From NCBI GenBank assembly GCA_035405785.1, contig DAONJS010000004.1:62001-126000 (forward strand): a stretch of 64,000 bases of DNA. Reading direction: 5' to 3'. A model generated the notes under the pieces. That model was not told the DNA's origin. It worked only from the letters and a program-made list of their open reading frames with translations, and ran no database searches. The position numbers were made by a program, and so were the translations under genes. Positions 15,368 to 24,072 of this stretch are shown here, one piece after another (position 1 is the first letter of the stretch; every line of letters begins with the position of its first letter). This stretch comes from BPGX01 sp035405785 (lineage in GTDB: Bacteria > Bacteroidota > Bacteroidia > B-17B0 > Aurantibacillaceae).

Positions 15368-16927
15368 ATGAGTAAATACAGAATATTATGGACTGATGAT
15401 GAAATTGAGATATTAAAACCTCACATTCTTTTTTTACAAAATAAAAATTATGAAGTTATTACCGCAGTGAGCGGAGATGAAGCGTTAGATATTTTGCACA
15501 ATGATAAAAATATAGATGTAGTATTATTAGATGAAAACATGCCGGGTTTAAGTGGTTTAGATACCTTACAAAAAATCAAGCAAATTAATATCTCTTTACC
15601 TGTGATAATGGTTACCAAAAGTGAAGAGGAGCATATTATGGAAACTGCCATTGGCAGACAAATTGCAGATTATTTAATAAAGCCCATCAATCCTAATCAG
15701 GTGCTTATATCTCTCAAAAAAGTTTTAGAAAACAAAAAGTTAGTTACAGAAAACACCACACAAAGTTATCGTCAGGAATTTATGGATATTATGAATAGTA
15801 TTCAATCTGCAAATGATTGGAAAACATGGATTGATGTGTATAAAAAAATTGTTTATTGGGATATTCAGTTAGATGCATCGGAAGATAAAAGTATGGGTGA
15901 TGTTTTGTTTACTCAAAAACAGGAAGCCAATAAAGAATTTGCCCGTTTTATTGAAAAAAATTATACATCGTGGCTTAATAAAAAAACAGATGATGTGCCT
16001 GTAATGAGCCATACATTGATTAAAAATAAGTTTTTAAATCAAATAAGTTTAGATAACAGTTTGTTTTTGATTGTAATAGATAATTTACGATACGATCAGT
16101 GGAAAATTATAGAGCCCATTTTGTCGGATTATTACAAAGTAGAAAGTGAAGAAATTTATTATAGTATTTTACCTACTACTACGCAATATGCCAGAAATGC
16201 TTTATTTTCAGGGCTTTTACCTTCTGAAATAGAAAAAACTTTTCCACAATGGTGGAGCAATGATGAAGATGAAGGCGGAAAAAATCTTTACGAAGAAAAT
16301 TTTTTTCAGGCACAATTAAAAAGATTAACAGGAAAAGAAATAAAATTTTCTTTTACGAAAATTACACAACATCATCAGGCAAAGAAGTTAATGGAAAATT
16401 TAAAGCAATTACTAAATAATCCATTGAATGTAATTGTGTATAATTTTGTAGATATGTTAAGTCATGCACGCACTCAAATGGATATTATTAAAGAATTAGC
16501 AGAAGATGAACCTGCTTATAGAAGTATTACAAAATCATGGTTTATTCATTCGCCATTATTAGATATTCTAAAACAATTATCAGAAAAGAAAATACCAGTT
16601 GTCATCACTACTGATCATGGCACGGTGCATGTAAAAGATCCCATAAGAGTTTTAGGTGATAAAAATGTTAATAATAATCTTCGCTATAAACAGGGAAAAG
16701 CATTAGAGTATAATCCAAAAGATGTATTAGAGTGTAAAAATCCTGCAGATTTTTATTTGCCTAAATTACATCCAAGCTCAAGGTATATATTTGCAAAAGA
16801 ATATGGATTTTTTGTATATCCAAATAATTATGGTCAATATGTGAATTTGTATAAAAATACTTTTCAGCATGGAGGCGTGAGTTTAGAAGAAATGCTAATA
16901 CCTTATGTTCAATTGATGCCAAGGTAA
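15368..16927 (+). CDS. porX: PorX: response regulator with PglZ domain, T9SS regulator
   Basis: 519 residues. An N-terminal CheY-like receiver (about 3-120) has the acidic pair D10-D11, phospho-acceptor D55 in VVLLDENMPG, T83 and K84. A helical linker follows, and a C-terminal PglZ (alkaline-phosphatase fold) region runs from about 210 on, with VIDNLRYDQW, TTTQYARNALFSG and ITTDHGTVHV as metal-binding blocks. This architecture is the PorX regulator, phosphorylated by PorY, needed for T9SS function and reported to cleave oligonucleotides. No histidine kinase is adjacent. It is 6 nt from tsaE. Start set by the promoter inside the longer frame. Confidence 0.93.
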   Translation: MSKYRILWTDDEIEILKPHILFLQNKNYEVITAVSGDEALDILHNDKNIDVVLLDENMPGLSGLDTLQKIKQINISLPVIMVTKSEEEHIMETAIGRQIADYLIKPINPNQVLISLKKVLENKKLVTENTTQSYRQEFMDIMNSIQSANDWKTWIDVYKKIVYWDIQLDASEDKSMGDVLFTQKQEANKEFARFIEKNYTSWLNKKTDDVPVMSHTLIKNKFLNQISLDNSLFLIVIDNLRYDQWKIIEPILSDYYKVESEEIYYSILPTTTQYARNALFSGLLPSEIEKTFPQWWSNDEDEGGKNLYEENFFQAQLKRLTGKEIKFSFTKITQHHQAKKLMENLKQLLNNPLNVIVYNFVDMLSHARTQMDIIKELAEDEPAYRSITKSWFIHSPLLDILKQLSEKKIPVVITTDHGTVHVKDPIRVLGDKNVNNNLRYKQGKALEYNPKDVLECKNPADFYLPKLHPSSRYIFAKEYGFFVYPNNYGQYVNLYKNTFQHGGVSLEEMLIPYVQLMPR

Positions 16928-16933
16928 TTTTTA

Positions 16934-17380
16934 ATGAAAGCAATGAGAACATTTACTTATATTGTAAAAGAGTTAGAAGATTGGGAAAAATTAGCAGAGT
17001 TTGTGTTAAGAAATTTTTCTGATAAAAAGATTTTTTTATTATTTGGAAATTTAGGGGCAGGCAAAACAACATTAGTGCAAGCATTTGGAAAAATTTTTAA
17101 AGTGAAAGAACACATTACAAGTCCTACATTTTCAATAATGCAGGAATATCATTGTGAAGATAATAAGACAATTTATCATTTTGATTTATACAGAGTAAAA
17201 AGTATTTCAGAATTAAAAGATATTGGCTTTGAAGATTTTTTGTATTCAGATAATTATTGTTTTATAGAATGGCCAGAAATTGCAAAGGATATTTTAGATG
17301 AAATGAAAGAAAAATGTTTAAACATTGAAATCATTATCAATGACAAAATGAATAACAGAGAGGTAAAAATTTTTGAATAA
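16934..17380 (+). CDS. tsaE: tRNA threonylcarbamoyladenosine biosynthesis ATPase TsaE
   Basis: A 148-residue P-loop ATPase with Walker A GNLGAGKTT at 38-46, SPTFSIMQEY near 59-68, FDLYRV near 78-83 and IEWPEIA near 113-119. All are diagnostic of TsaE, which drives the TsaBDE complex making t6A37 in ANN-decoding tRNAs. It may start at this ATG or at the one 9 nt later. It is 6 nt after porX, so probably read through from it. Confidence 0.92.
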   Translation: MKAMRTFTYIVKELEDWEKLAEFVLRNFSDKKIFLLFGNLGAGKTTLVQAFGKIFKVKEHITSPTFSIMQEYHCEDNKTIYHFDLYRVKSISELKDIGFEDFLYSDNYCFIEWPEIAKDILDEMKEKCLNIEIIINDKMNNREVKIFE

Positions 17381-17463
17381 TGGTTTTATTTTTGTCATTA
17401 TGACTGAAAAATTCTTTGGTATTAAATTTGAAAATATTTGAATAATTGCATAATAACTCAAAA

Positions 17464-17597
17464 TGCTGACTGATTGCGTCAGCACTTTAAATGTAATGGC
17501 GTATGGAGATACGCACAAATATGTAAGGGCGTATGGCTATACGCCCCTACTAAAATGCTGACGATAAATATCAGCATGCCGACCAATAGCGTCGGCA
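17464..17597 (+). repeat. Array of five short hairpins (dispersed repeat modules)
   Basis: In order: TGCTGAC-N7-GTCAGCA (17464-17484); GCGTAT-GGAG-ATACGC (17499-17514) in an ATGTAATGGCGTAT unit; GGGCGTAT-4-ATACGCCC (17527-17546) in an ATGTAAGGGCGTAT unit; TGCTGA...TCAGCA (17556-17576); TGCCGAC-N7-GTCGGCA (17577-17597). The T-A to C-G change in the last stem is matched on both sides. Non-coding; lies between tsaE and the YugP-like gene. A related pair occurs at 57398-57440. Confidence 0.75.
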
Positions 17598-17628
17598 ATC
17601 AAAAATTAAAAACCAAATATCATAATTA

Positions 17629-17663
17629 AACTAAAAACTAAAAATTAATAACTCAAAACTAAA
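17629..17663 (+). repeat. Heptad array (7-nt period) before the YugP-like gene
   Basis: Five units in strict 7-nt register: AACTAAA, AACTAAA, AATTAAT, AACTCAA, AACTAAA. It ends 5 nt before the start codon at 17669 and contains no G. Confidence 0.7.
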
Positions 17664-17668
17664 AAACT

Positions 17669-18373
17669 ATGATGTACGACCCATTTTTATTATTACTGAG
17701 CATCGTGTTCATGGTGGTAGGGCTTATTGTAAGTTCTACATTAAAAAGCAAGTTTCATGAGTACAGTATGGATCCATTGCCTAATGGAATGAGTGGCAAA
17801 GATATTGCAGAAAAAATGCTCAGGGATAATGGAATTTATGATGTAAAAGTAGTATCAGTTGAAGGTGAACTTACAGATCATTACAATCCTTTGACTAAAA
17901 CAGTTAATTTAAGCCCAAATGTATATTATGGCAAACATATATCAGCTGCGGCAGTTGCTGCACACGAATGTGGCCATGCTGTTCAGCACGCTACTGCTTA
18001 CAGTATGCTTATGTTGAGAAGTCAATTAGTACCTGTTGTTCAAATAAGTTCTACTATTATGAATATTTTAGTTTTTGGATTAATGTTTGGAGCGGCTATG
18101 GTGCCATCATTATTAAATACTTTTTTATTGATTTTTATTATTGGACAAAGTGCTATTACATTATTTAGTTTGGTTACATTACCAGTAGAAATTGACGCAA
18201 GTAGAAGAGCATTACAATGGTTAAATCAAACAAATATCCTTTATGGTGATAAATACAATAAAGCAAAAGACGCATTAAAATGGGCAGCTTATACTTATGT
18301 TGTTGCAGCATTAGGTGCTGTAGCTACTTTGTTGTATTACATTTGGAGATTTACACAAAATAACAGAGATTAG
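17669..18373 (+). CDS. YugP-like membrane zinc metallopeptidase
   Basis: 234 residues of the neutral zinc metallopeptidase family typified by YugP. An N-terminal membrane segment (5-23) is followed by an exposed domain with the zinc motif HECGH at 99-103 in AAHECGHAVQH. A probable third ligand is in LPVEIDASRRA (E174). Membrane helices lie near 125-170 and 205-225. The substrate is unknown. The ATG at 17669 is followed at once by a second ATG; either may be used. Preceded by the hairpin and heptad arrays, which occupy the 5' region. Confidence 0.88.
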   Translation: MMYDPFLLLLSIVFMVVGLIVSSTLKSKFHEYSMDPLPNGMSGKDIAEKMLRDNGIYDVKVVSVEGELTDHYNPLTKTVNLSPNVYYGKHISAAAVAAHECGHAVQHATAYSMLMLRSQLVPVVQISSTIMNILVFGLMFGAAMVPSLLNTFLLIFIIGQSAITLFSLVTLPVEIDASRRALQWLNQTNILYGDKYNKAKDALKWAAYTYVVAALGAVATLLYYIWRFTQNNRD

Positions 18374-18437
18374 TTTTTTCAATTTTTAATAAAAAACTAC
18401 CAATGTTTTTCAGTTAATTTACGGGTCAATTTTGATA

Positions 18438-19091
18438 ATGGTAGAGTTCTTTAAAACACTTACAGACCCACAAAGTATAATAAGTTATGGTGGCTTGTGG
18501 TTATTATTATTTGTAATTTTTGCTGAAACAGGATTGTTTTTTGGATTCTTTTTGCCGGGAGATAATTTAATTTTAATCGCAGGTATTATTGCAGCTACTC
18601 ATCCTGATTGGTTATATAATCTTCCATTTCCTGTTGTTGCACTACTAATGATATTGTCTGCTATATTAGGTAATAGTGTTGGATATTGGTTTGGTAAAAA
18701 ATTAGGAAACAGTATATTTGAGAAGAAAGATACATTTTTGTTTAAGAAAAAACATGTCATTCAAACAAAACAATTTTATGATAAATATGGGGCTATTACT
18801 TTAATAATAGGTAGATTTTTGCCTGTTGTAAGAACATTTGCTCCTATTTTAGCAGGTGTAATTAAAGTATCGCCACAAAAATTTTTAATTTACAATATTG
18901 TTGGAGCAGTGTTGTGGATTGGCTCATTAGGTACTGTGGCTTATTATTTAGGAACTTATTATGCAGAATGGATAGAAAAAAACATTGGTTATATTTTTAT
19001 TGCGCTAATTATTATTACTGCATTGCCAATTATTATCACTGCAATTAAACAGAAGACAAAAGGTCAAAAAGAAAACATTGATATACAATAA
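18438..19091 (+). CDS. DedA-family membrane protein (undecaprenyl-phosphate/lipid transport type)
   Basis: 217 residues with FFGFFLPGDNLILIAG near 32-47, GNSVGYWFGKKLG near 76-88 and GRFLPVVRTFAPILAGV near 130-146, the hallmark blocks of DedA/SNARE-associated proteins. About five membrane segments. DedA members flip undecaprenyl phosphate or other lipids and support membrane potential. The start is set at the ATG 18438; the frame can begin with TTG 6 nt earlier, but that TTG is part of a possible -7 motif. It converges with the next gene, with stops 12 nt apart. Confidence 0.88.
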   Translation: MVEFFKTLTDPQSIISYGGLWLLLFVIFAETGLFFGFFLPGDNLILIAGIIAATHPDWLYNLPFPVVALLMILSAILGNSVGYWFGKKLGNSIFEKKDTFLFKKKHVIQTKQFYDKYGAITLIIGRFLPVVRTFAPILAGVIKVSPQKFLIYNIVGAVLWIGSLGTVAYYLGTYYAEWIEKNIGYIFIALIIITALPIIITAIKQKTKGQKENIDIQ

Positions 19092-19102
19092 AGTCAAAAT
19101 TT

Positions 19103-19654
19103 TTATGAAGATGATTTGTTGTAATATCTTTCTAAAAGTGTGGTAAGTTTATCAATATCTATTTCATCCATTTTTTCAATTTCGTTCAAAACATCAGTAT
19201 TATCAATGTATTCAGATAATTGCTTTTTCAATTTTTTAGATTTTAATTTTACAAATTTATCATTTTGTTGAATATAATATTCTTTAGCAGTAAAAAATTC
19301 TCCCATTTGCATATCTTCAAATTGATACTCATAAATTTTTACAGGATAATGAATGGCCATTTTGTAAAATTTTGGTTCGTCGTCTTTGATTGAAATAAAG
19401 TTATGCCATTTTTGTTTTGTGGTATTGAAATATCCAAATCCCTTTATTTTATCGGCTTTATAAGTTTTAGAGAATCCCTGATTATCCTTAAACATTACTT
19501 TTGCATATAATGGCACTTCTTTTTTAGGATTGGCTTTTATTTCACCTTTAAGAGTATCACCATTTTCAGTAATGATGTATCCTTCATAAAAATTTAACTG
19601 TCCAAAAATGCTTGTTGAAATCGCTACTAAAACACTAATACAAACCTTTTTCAT
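19103..19654 (-). CDS. Secreted protein of unknown function
   Basis: 183 residues from the ATG at 19654, which begins an ordinary signal peptide (MKKVCISVLVAISTSIFGQ); the frame is open further upstream but without a sensible N terminus. The mature part starts LNFYEGYIITENGDTLKGEIKA and has FNTTKQKWHNFIS, a pattern seen in many uncharacterised Bacteroidota periplasmic proteins in which a short beta-rich repeat reports on metabolites given as arguments to the outer membrane. The C-terminal third is charged and helical. Not recognised as a named family. Confidence 0.7.
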   Translation of the reverse strand: MKKVCISVLVAISTSIFGQLNFYEGYIITENGDTLKGEIKANPKKEVPLYAKVMFKDNQGFSKTYKADKIKGFGYFNTTKQKWHNFISIKDDEPKFYKMAIHYPVKIYEYQFEDMQMGEFFTAKEYYIQQNDKFVKLKSKKLKKQLSEYIDNTDVLNEIEKMDEIDIDKLTTLLERYYNKSSS

Positions 19655-19829
19655 TTCAAATTTTTTTGCAAAGAAAATGAAAAACTGACTAAAATCATTG
19701 ATTTGTTGATAAATTTTATATTTGTGTGGAAAATTAAAATAACTAATTTTTTTAATCGGTTTTATTTTTGTTTGAATTGCAAAATCTTTATGTTCTTGCA
19801 AAGAATAAATTTTAAATTGGCTAATTGAT

Positions 19830-19837
19830 TATCTTTG
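19830..19837 (+). promoter_or_regulatory. -7 element TATCTTTG of the carboxyltransferase gene
   Basis: TATCTTTG lies 20 nt before the start codon at 19858 and fits TAnnTTTG. Confidence 0.5.
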
Positions 19838-19857
19838 CCCACAATTAAATAATTTTT

Positions 19858-21399
19858 ATGCAAGACAAAATAAAAACTTTAGAACAAAAAATACAAGAAG
19901 CTCTTTTAGGTGGAGGATTAAAGAGAATAGAAGCACAACACAAAAAAGGAAAATTAACCGCTCGTGAAAGAATACACTTTTTATTAGATGAGGGTTCCTT
20001 TCAGGAAATTGGAATGTTTGTAACTCACAGAAGTACAGAGTTTGAATTAGATAAAGAAAAATATCTGGGCGATGGCGTAGTTACAGGGTATGGAACTATC
20101 AATGGTAGATTGGTGTATGTGTTTTCTCAAGATTTTACAGTATTTGGTGGTTCATTATCTGAAGCACATGCCGAAAAGATTTGTAAAATAATGGATTTAG
20201 CCATGAAAAATGGTGCACCAGTTATTGGTTTAAATGATAGTGGAGGTGCGAGAATCCAGGAAGGAGTTGTGTCACTTGCAGGTTATGCAGATATTTTTTA
20301 CAGAAATGTTAAAGCAAGTGGTGTGGTGCCACAAATTTCAGCAATAATGGGACCTTGTGCAGGAGGTGCAGTTTATTCGCCAGCAATGACCGATTTTATT
20401 TTAATGGTAGAGAATACTTCTTATATGTTTGTTACCGGTCCAAATGTTGTAAAAACAGTTACTCATGAAAATGTTACAGCAGAAGAATTAGGTGGGGCTC
20501 ATACGCATGCTACTAAAAGTGGTGTTACACATTTTGCATGTGCAAATGAAATTGAAGCCATTAATACAATCAAGAAGTTACTTTCATACATTCCACAAAA
20601 TTGTGAAGAAAAACCACCTCGTATTCCTTACGAAATGGGTGATGAAATTCGTCCTGCATTGAATAATATCATTCCCCCTTCATCTACTCAACCTTATGAT
20701 ATGCATGAAGTGATTCAACAAGTGATAGATGAAGATTCATTTTTAGAAATTCACAAAGATTTTGCAGAAAATATTATTGTAGGTTTTGCTAGAGTTGCAG
20801 GCAGAAGTGTTGGAATAATTGCCAATCAGCCAGCAGTATTAGCAGGGGTGTTAGATATACATTCATCTACCAAAGCAGCAAGGTTTGTAAGATTTTGTGA
20901 TGCATTTAATATACCACTTTTAGTTTTTGAAGATGTACCTGGATTTTTACCAGGCACTGATCAAGAGTGGAATGGTATTATTACAAATGGAGCAAAGTTG
21001 TTATTTGCATTTGCTGAAAGCACTGTGCCTCGTGTAACTGTAATTACTCGTAAAGCTTACGGAGGTGCTTATGATGTGATGAATAGCAAACATATAGGTG
21101 CTGATATTAATTATGCATGGCCTACTGCTGAAATTGCTGTAATGGGTGCAAAAGGTGCAGCAGAAATAATCTTTAAAGATGAAATATCTAAAGCAAAAGA
21201 CAAAGAGTTGGCACTCAAAGAAAAAGAAAATCAGTATAATGAATTATTTGCAAATCCTTACAAAGCCGCAGAAAGAGGATATATTGATGAAGTGATAAAA
21301 CCAGAAGAAACAAGGATAAAAGTTATTCGTGCTTTTGAGATGCTTGAAAATAAAGTAGATTCAATGCCCAAGAAGAAACACGATAATATACCTTTGTAG
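19858..21399 (+). CDS. pccB: Acyl-CoA carboxylase beta subunit (propionyl-CoA carboxylase type)
   Basis: 513 residues with two crotonase-fold halves. GGSLSEAHAEKICKIMDLA and GLNDSGGARIQEGV form the N-terminal acyl-CoA site, and AIMGPCAGGAVYSPA its oxyanion region. FVRFCDAFNIPLLVFEDVPGFLPGT and TRKAYGGAYDVMNSK form the biotin half. It transfers carboxyl from carboxybiotin to propionyl-CoA (or another acyl-CoA), giving methylmalonyl-CoA. Length and motifs match PccB/MmdA. No biotin carboxylase subunit is adjacent. Cytoplasmic. Confidence 0.9.
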   Translation: MQDKIKTLEQKIQEALLGGGLKRIEAQHKKGKLTARERIHFLLDEGSFQEIGMFVTHRSTEFELDKEKYLGDGVVTGYGTINGRLVYVFSQDFTVFGGSLSEAHAEKICKIMDLAMKNGAPVIGLNDSGGARIQEGVVSLAGYADIFYRNVKASGVVPQISAIMGPCAGGAVYSPAMTDFILMVENTSYMFVTGPNVVKTVTHENVTAEELGGAHTHATKSGVTHFACANEIEAINTIKKLLSYIPQNCEEKPPRIPYEMGDEIRPALNNIIPPSSTQPYDMHEVIQQVIDEDSFLEIHKDFAENIIVGFARVAGRSVGIIANQPAVLAGVLDIHSSTKAARFVRFCDAFNIPLLVFEDVPGFLPGTDQEWNGIITNGAKLLFAFAESTVPRVTVITRKAYGGAYDVMNSKHIGADINYAWPTAEIAVMGAKGAAEIIFKDEISKAKDKELALKEKENQYNELFANPYKAAERGYIDEVIKPEETRIKVIRAFEMLENKVDSMPKKKHDNIPL

Positions 21400-21570
21400 G
21401 ATTATTTTAATTAAAGTTTAGAAAAGTATTCAAGGATTTTGAATAAATATTTAGTTCATATTTTACAACAAAAATAATAGATTTTCTGACATTTCAATCC
21501 TCAAAAATTCATTTGCTTCTTTGTTTTATTTTCAATATCTTTATGGGCTAATTTTAAAAAGATATTACCA

Positions 21571-23523
21571 ATGGAAAACAAAGAAAAAGAAGTCAAAAAT
21601 TATAGTGCTGATAATATTCAGATATTAGAAGGTTTAGAAGCTGTTCGTAAAAGACCCGCCATGTATATTGGCGATGTTAGTGCAAAAGGACTTCATCATT
21701 TAGTATATGAAGTAGTAGATAATTCTATTGATGAAGCGTTAGCAGGATATTGTAAAAATATTGAAGTTACTATTCACAAAGATAATTCTATAACTGTAAA
21801 AGATGACGGAAGAGGTATTCCTACTGATATTCATCCTAAACAGGGAGTATCAGCACTTCAGGTAGTTATGACTGTTCTTCACGCTGGAGGAAAGTTTGAT
21901 AAAGATACTTACAAAGTATCTGGTGGATTGCATGGAGTAGGGGTTTCTTGCGTTAATGCTTTATCTGTTCATCTAAAAGCAGAAGTTCACAGAGATGGTA
22001 AAATATATGTTCAGGAATATTCAAAAGGGCATCCATTGTATGATGTAAAAGTAGTAGGAGAAACAAATTATAGAGGAACTATTATTACTTTCAAACCAGA
22101 TGCAGAAATTTTTACTACAACAGAATATAACTATACTACACTCGCTAATAGAATGCGTGAATTAGCATTCTTAAATAAAGGTATTAGAATAACGCTGACT
22201 GATGAAAGAAGAACTGATGAAAATAATAATTATTATTCAGAAACTTTTTATTCAGAAGGTGGATTAAAAGAATTTGTTGAATATCTGGATGCAGGAAAAG
22301 AAAAGCTATTAAACGATGTAATTTACTTGAATACAGAAAAACAAAATATTCCTGTTGAGGTAGCATTGACATACAACAATACTTATGTAGAAACCATTCA
22401 AAGCTATGTCAATAATATCAATACTATTGAAGGAGGAACTCATCTTGCTGGATTTAGAAGAGGACTTACAAGAACATTGAAAAATTATGCAGATAAAACA
22501 GGATTATTAGCCAAAGCAAAAGTTGAAATTACTGGTGATGATTTTAGAGAAGGGCTTACTGCTGTAATCTCTGTAAAAGTTGCAGAGCCACAGTTTGAAG
22601 GTCAAACAAAAACAAAGTTGGGAAATAATGAAGTGATGGGAGCTGTGGATATGGCCGTGAGTGAAGCATTAGAACATTATTTAGAAGAACATCCAAAGCA
22701 AGCAAAAGCCATTGTAGATAAAGTAGTACTTGCCGCAACAGCCAGAATAGCCGCACGAAAAGCCCGTGAGTTGGTTCAAAGAAAATCTGTAATGAGTGGC
22801 GGTGGATTACCCGGAAAATTAGCAGATTGTTCAAGTACTAATCCGGAAGTATGTGAATTGTTTTTAGTAGAGGGGGATTCAGCGGGTGGTACTGCTAAAC
22901 AAGGCAGAAACAGAGAGTTTCAGGCCATATTACCATTGCGAGGAAAAATTCTCAATGTTGAAAAAGCATTAGAATCTAAAATTTATGATAACGAAGAAAT
23001 TAAAAACATTTACACTGCATTAGGCGTATTCAGAGGTACAAAAGAAGATGATAAGGCATTAAACATGGAAAAATTAAGATACCATAAAATTATCATCATG
23101 ACTGATGCCGACATTGATGGTTCGCATATTACTACATTGATTCTTACTTTCTTTTTTAGACACATGAGAGAATTGATTGAAAAGGGACATGTTTTTATTG
23201 CACAACCACCTCTTTATCTTGTAAAAAAAGGAAAAGAACAGGTTTATTGCTGGAATGATCAGCAAAGAGATGAAGCAATTAAAAAATTAGGTGGAGATAA
23301 ACCAGATAGTGTAAATGTTCAAAGATACAAAGGTCTTGGTGAAATGAACGCAGAACAATTATGGGAAACAACCATGAATCCAGAAACAAGAACTTTAAAA
23401 CAAGTAACAATAGATAACGCCGCAGAAGCTGACAGAATCTTTTCAATGCTTATGGGAGACGAAGTAGCTCCTCGCAGAGAGTTCATAGAACAAAATGCCC
23501 GTTATGCTAAAATTGATGCTTAA
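21571..23523 (+). CDS. gyrB: DNA gyrase subunit B
   Basis: 650 residues, normal length. GHKL ATPase motifs: VVDNSIDEALAGY, DDGRGIPTDIHPK, GLHGVGVSCVNALS. Transducer QTKTKLGNNEV. TOPRIM blocks VEGDSAGGTAKQGRN and MTDADIDGSHI. C-terminal QRYKGLGEMNAEQLWETTM. LAGY and NREFQAI with the gyrase-style TOPRIM argue for GyrB over ParE. It partners GyrA to introduce negative supercoils. It is 14 nt from rnpA, a pairing of two replication-origin-type genes without dnaA, recF or rpmH nearby. Confidence 0.96.
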   Translation: MENKEKEVKNYSADNIQILEGLEAVRKRPAMYIGDVSAKGLHHLVYEVVDNSIDEALAGYCKNIEVTIHKDNSITVKDDGRGIPTDIHPKQGVSALQVVMTVLHAGGKFDKDTYKVSGGLHGVGVSCVNALSVHLKAEVHRDGKIYVQEYSKGHPLYDVKVVGETNYRGTIITFKPDAEIFTTTEYNYTTLANRMRELAFLNKGIRITLTDERRTDENNNYYSETFYSEGGLKEFVEYLDAGKEKLLNDVIYLNTEKQNIPVEVALTYNNTYVETIQSYVNNINTIEGGTHLAGFRRGLTRTLKNYADKTGLLAKAKVEITGDDFREGLTAVISVKVAEPQFEGQTKTKLGNNEVMGAVDMAVSEALEHYLEEHPKQAKAIVDKVVLAATARIAARKARELVQRKSVMSGGGLPGKLADCSSTNPEVCELFLVEGDSAGGTAKQGRNREFQAILPLRGKILNVEKALESKIYDNEEIKNIYTALGVFRGTKEDDKALNMEKLRYHKIIIMTDADIDGSHITTLILTFFFRHMRELIEKGHVFIAQPPLYLVKKGKEQVYCWNDQQRDEAIKKLGGDKPDSVNVQRYKGLGEMNAEQLWETTMNPETRTLKQVTIDNAAEADRIFSMLMGDEVAPRREFIEQNARYAKIDA

Positions 23524-23537
23524 AAGATAAGTTTTGT

Positions 23538-23936
23538 GTGAAAAGATTTTTTTTAAGGAAACATCAGATTCTTCGTAAGCAAAAAGAAATTTCATATTTA
23601 TTTGAAAATGGTAAAAGTTTAGTTCAATATCCAATAAAAGCTGTTTATTGTTTAAATAAAATTCAAGATGCAAACGAAAAAATTGATAGATTTAAGATTT
23701 TAGTAATTGTTCCTAAAAAAAATATTAAAAAATCTTCACACAGAAATAGAATTAAAAGAAAAATAAGAGAAGCATTTAGATTACTTCAGTATACTTTAAT
23801 TGTTCCAGAAAATCATTATTACTCAATAGCATTTATATACTTACCTAAATCTGATGATGAAGAGATTTTAGATCAGATTTATTCCTCAATAGAAAAAATA
23901 CTTCAGGAAATTTCAAATTCTGGTGGAATTCTATAA
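23538..23936 (+). CDS. rnpA: Ribonuclease P protein component
   Basis: 132 residues, basic, with N-terminal RKHQILRKQKEISYLFENGKS and the RNA-binding signature SSHRNRIKRKIREAFR (about 74-89). Binds the RNase P RNA and helps remove tRNA 5' leaders. It uses a GTG start, 14 nt after the gyrB stop; the next in-frame ATG is too far downstream. Followed by a short terminator. The usual rpmH partner is not here. Confidence 0.94.
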   Translation: MKRFFLRKHQILRKQKEISYLFENGKSLVQYPIKAVYCLNKIQDANEKIDRFKILVIVPKKNIKKSSHRNRIKRKIREAFRLLQYTLIVPENHYYSIAFIYLPKSDDEEILDQIYSSIEKILQEISNSGGIL

Positions 23937-23943
23937 TAATCAC

Positions 23944-23962
23944 ATCCTTTCAGGATTTTTTG
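23944..23962 (+). terminator. Short terminator after rnpA
   Basis: ATCCT-TTC-AGGAT followed by a T run. Weak stem but well placed, 8 nt after the stop. A second variant with a similar sequence context (CATTCCATTCGGGATTG) lies near 23990-24009. Confidence 0.5.
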
Positions 23963-24023
23963 GTTTAAAATCCATTATTCTATAATCATTACATTCCATT
24001 CGGGATTGTTTAAGTAAGTTTAA

Positions 24024-24072
24024 ACTACTCAAAACTTAAAACTAAACACTATAAACTTTTCACTTTTCACTT
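24024..24072 (+). repeat. Heptad array between rnpA and pyk
   Basis: ACT recurs every 7 nt through seven units (ACTACTC, AAAACTT, AAAACTA, AACACTA, TAAACTT, TTCACTT, TTCACTT) while the flanking bases drift. It directly abuts the pyk stop codon. No G on the plus strand. Confidence 0.7.

Noticed and set aside
17464..17597. Possible CRISPR array
   Set aside because: Repeats are 21-nt self-complementary units with 7-nt loops and almost no spacers; no cas genes are near.
22184..22834. Antisense frames within gyrB
   Set aside because: Shadows of a strongly conserved gene, with low-complexity Leu/Gln composition.
23521..23936. Replication origin near gyrB-rnpA
   Set aside because: No dnaA, recF, dnaN or rpmH and no cluster of DnaA boxes was seen; gene pairing alone is insufficient.
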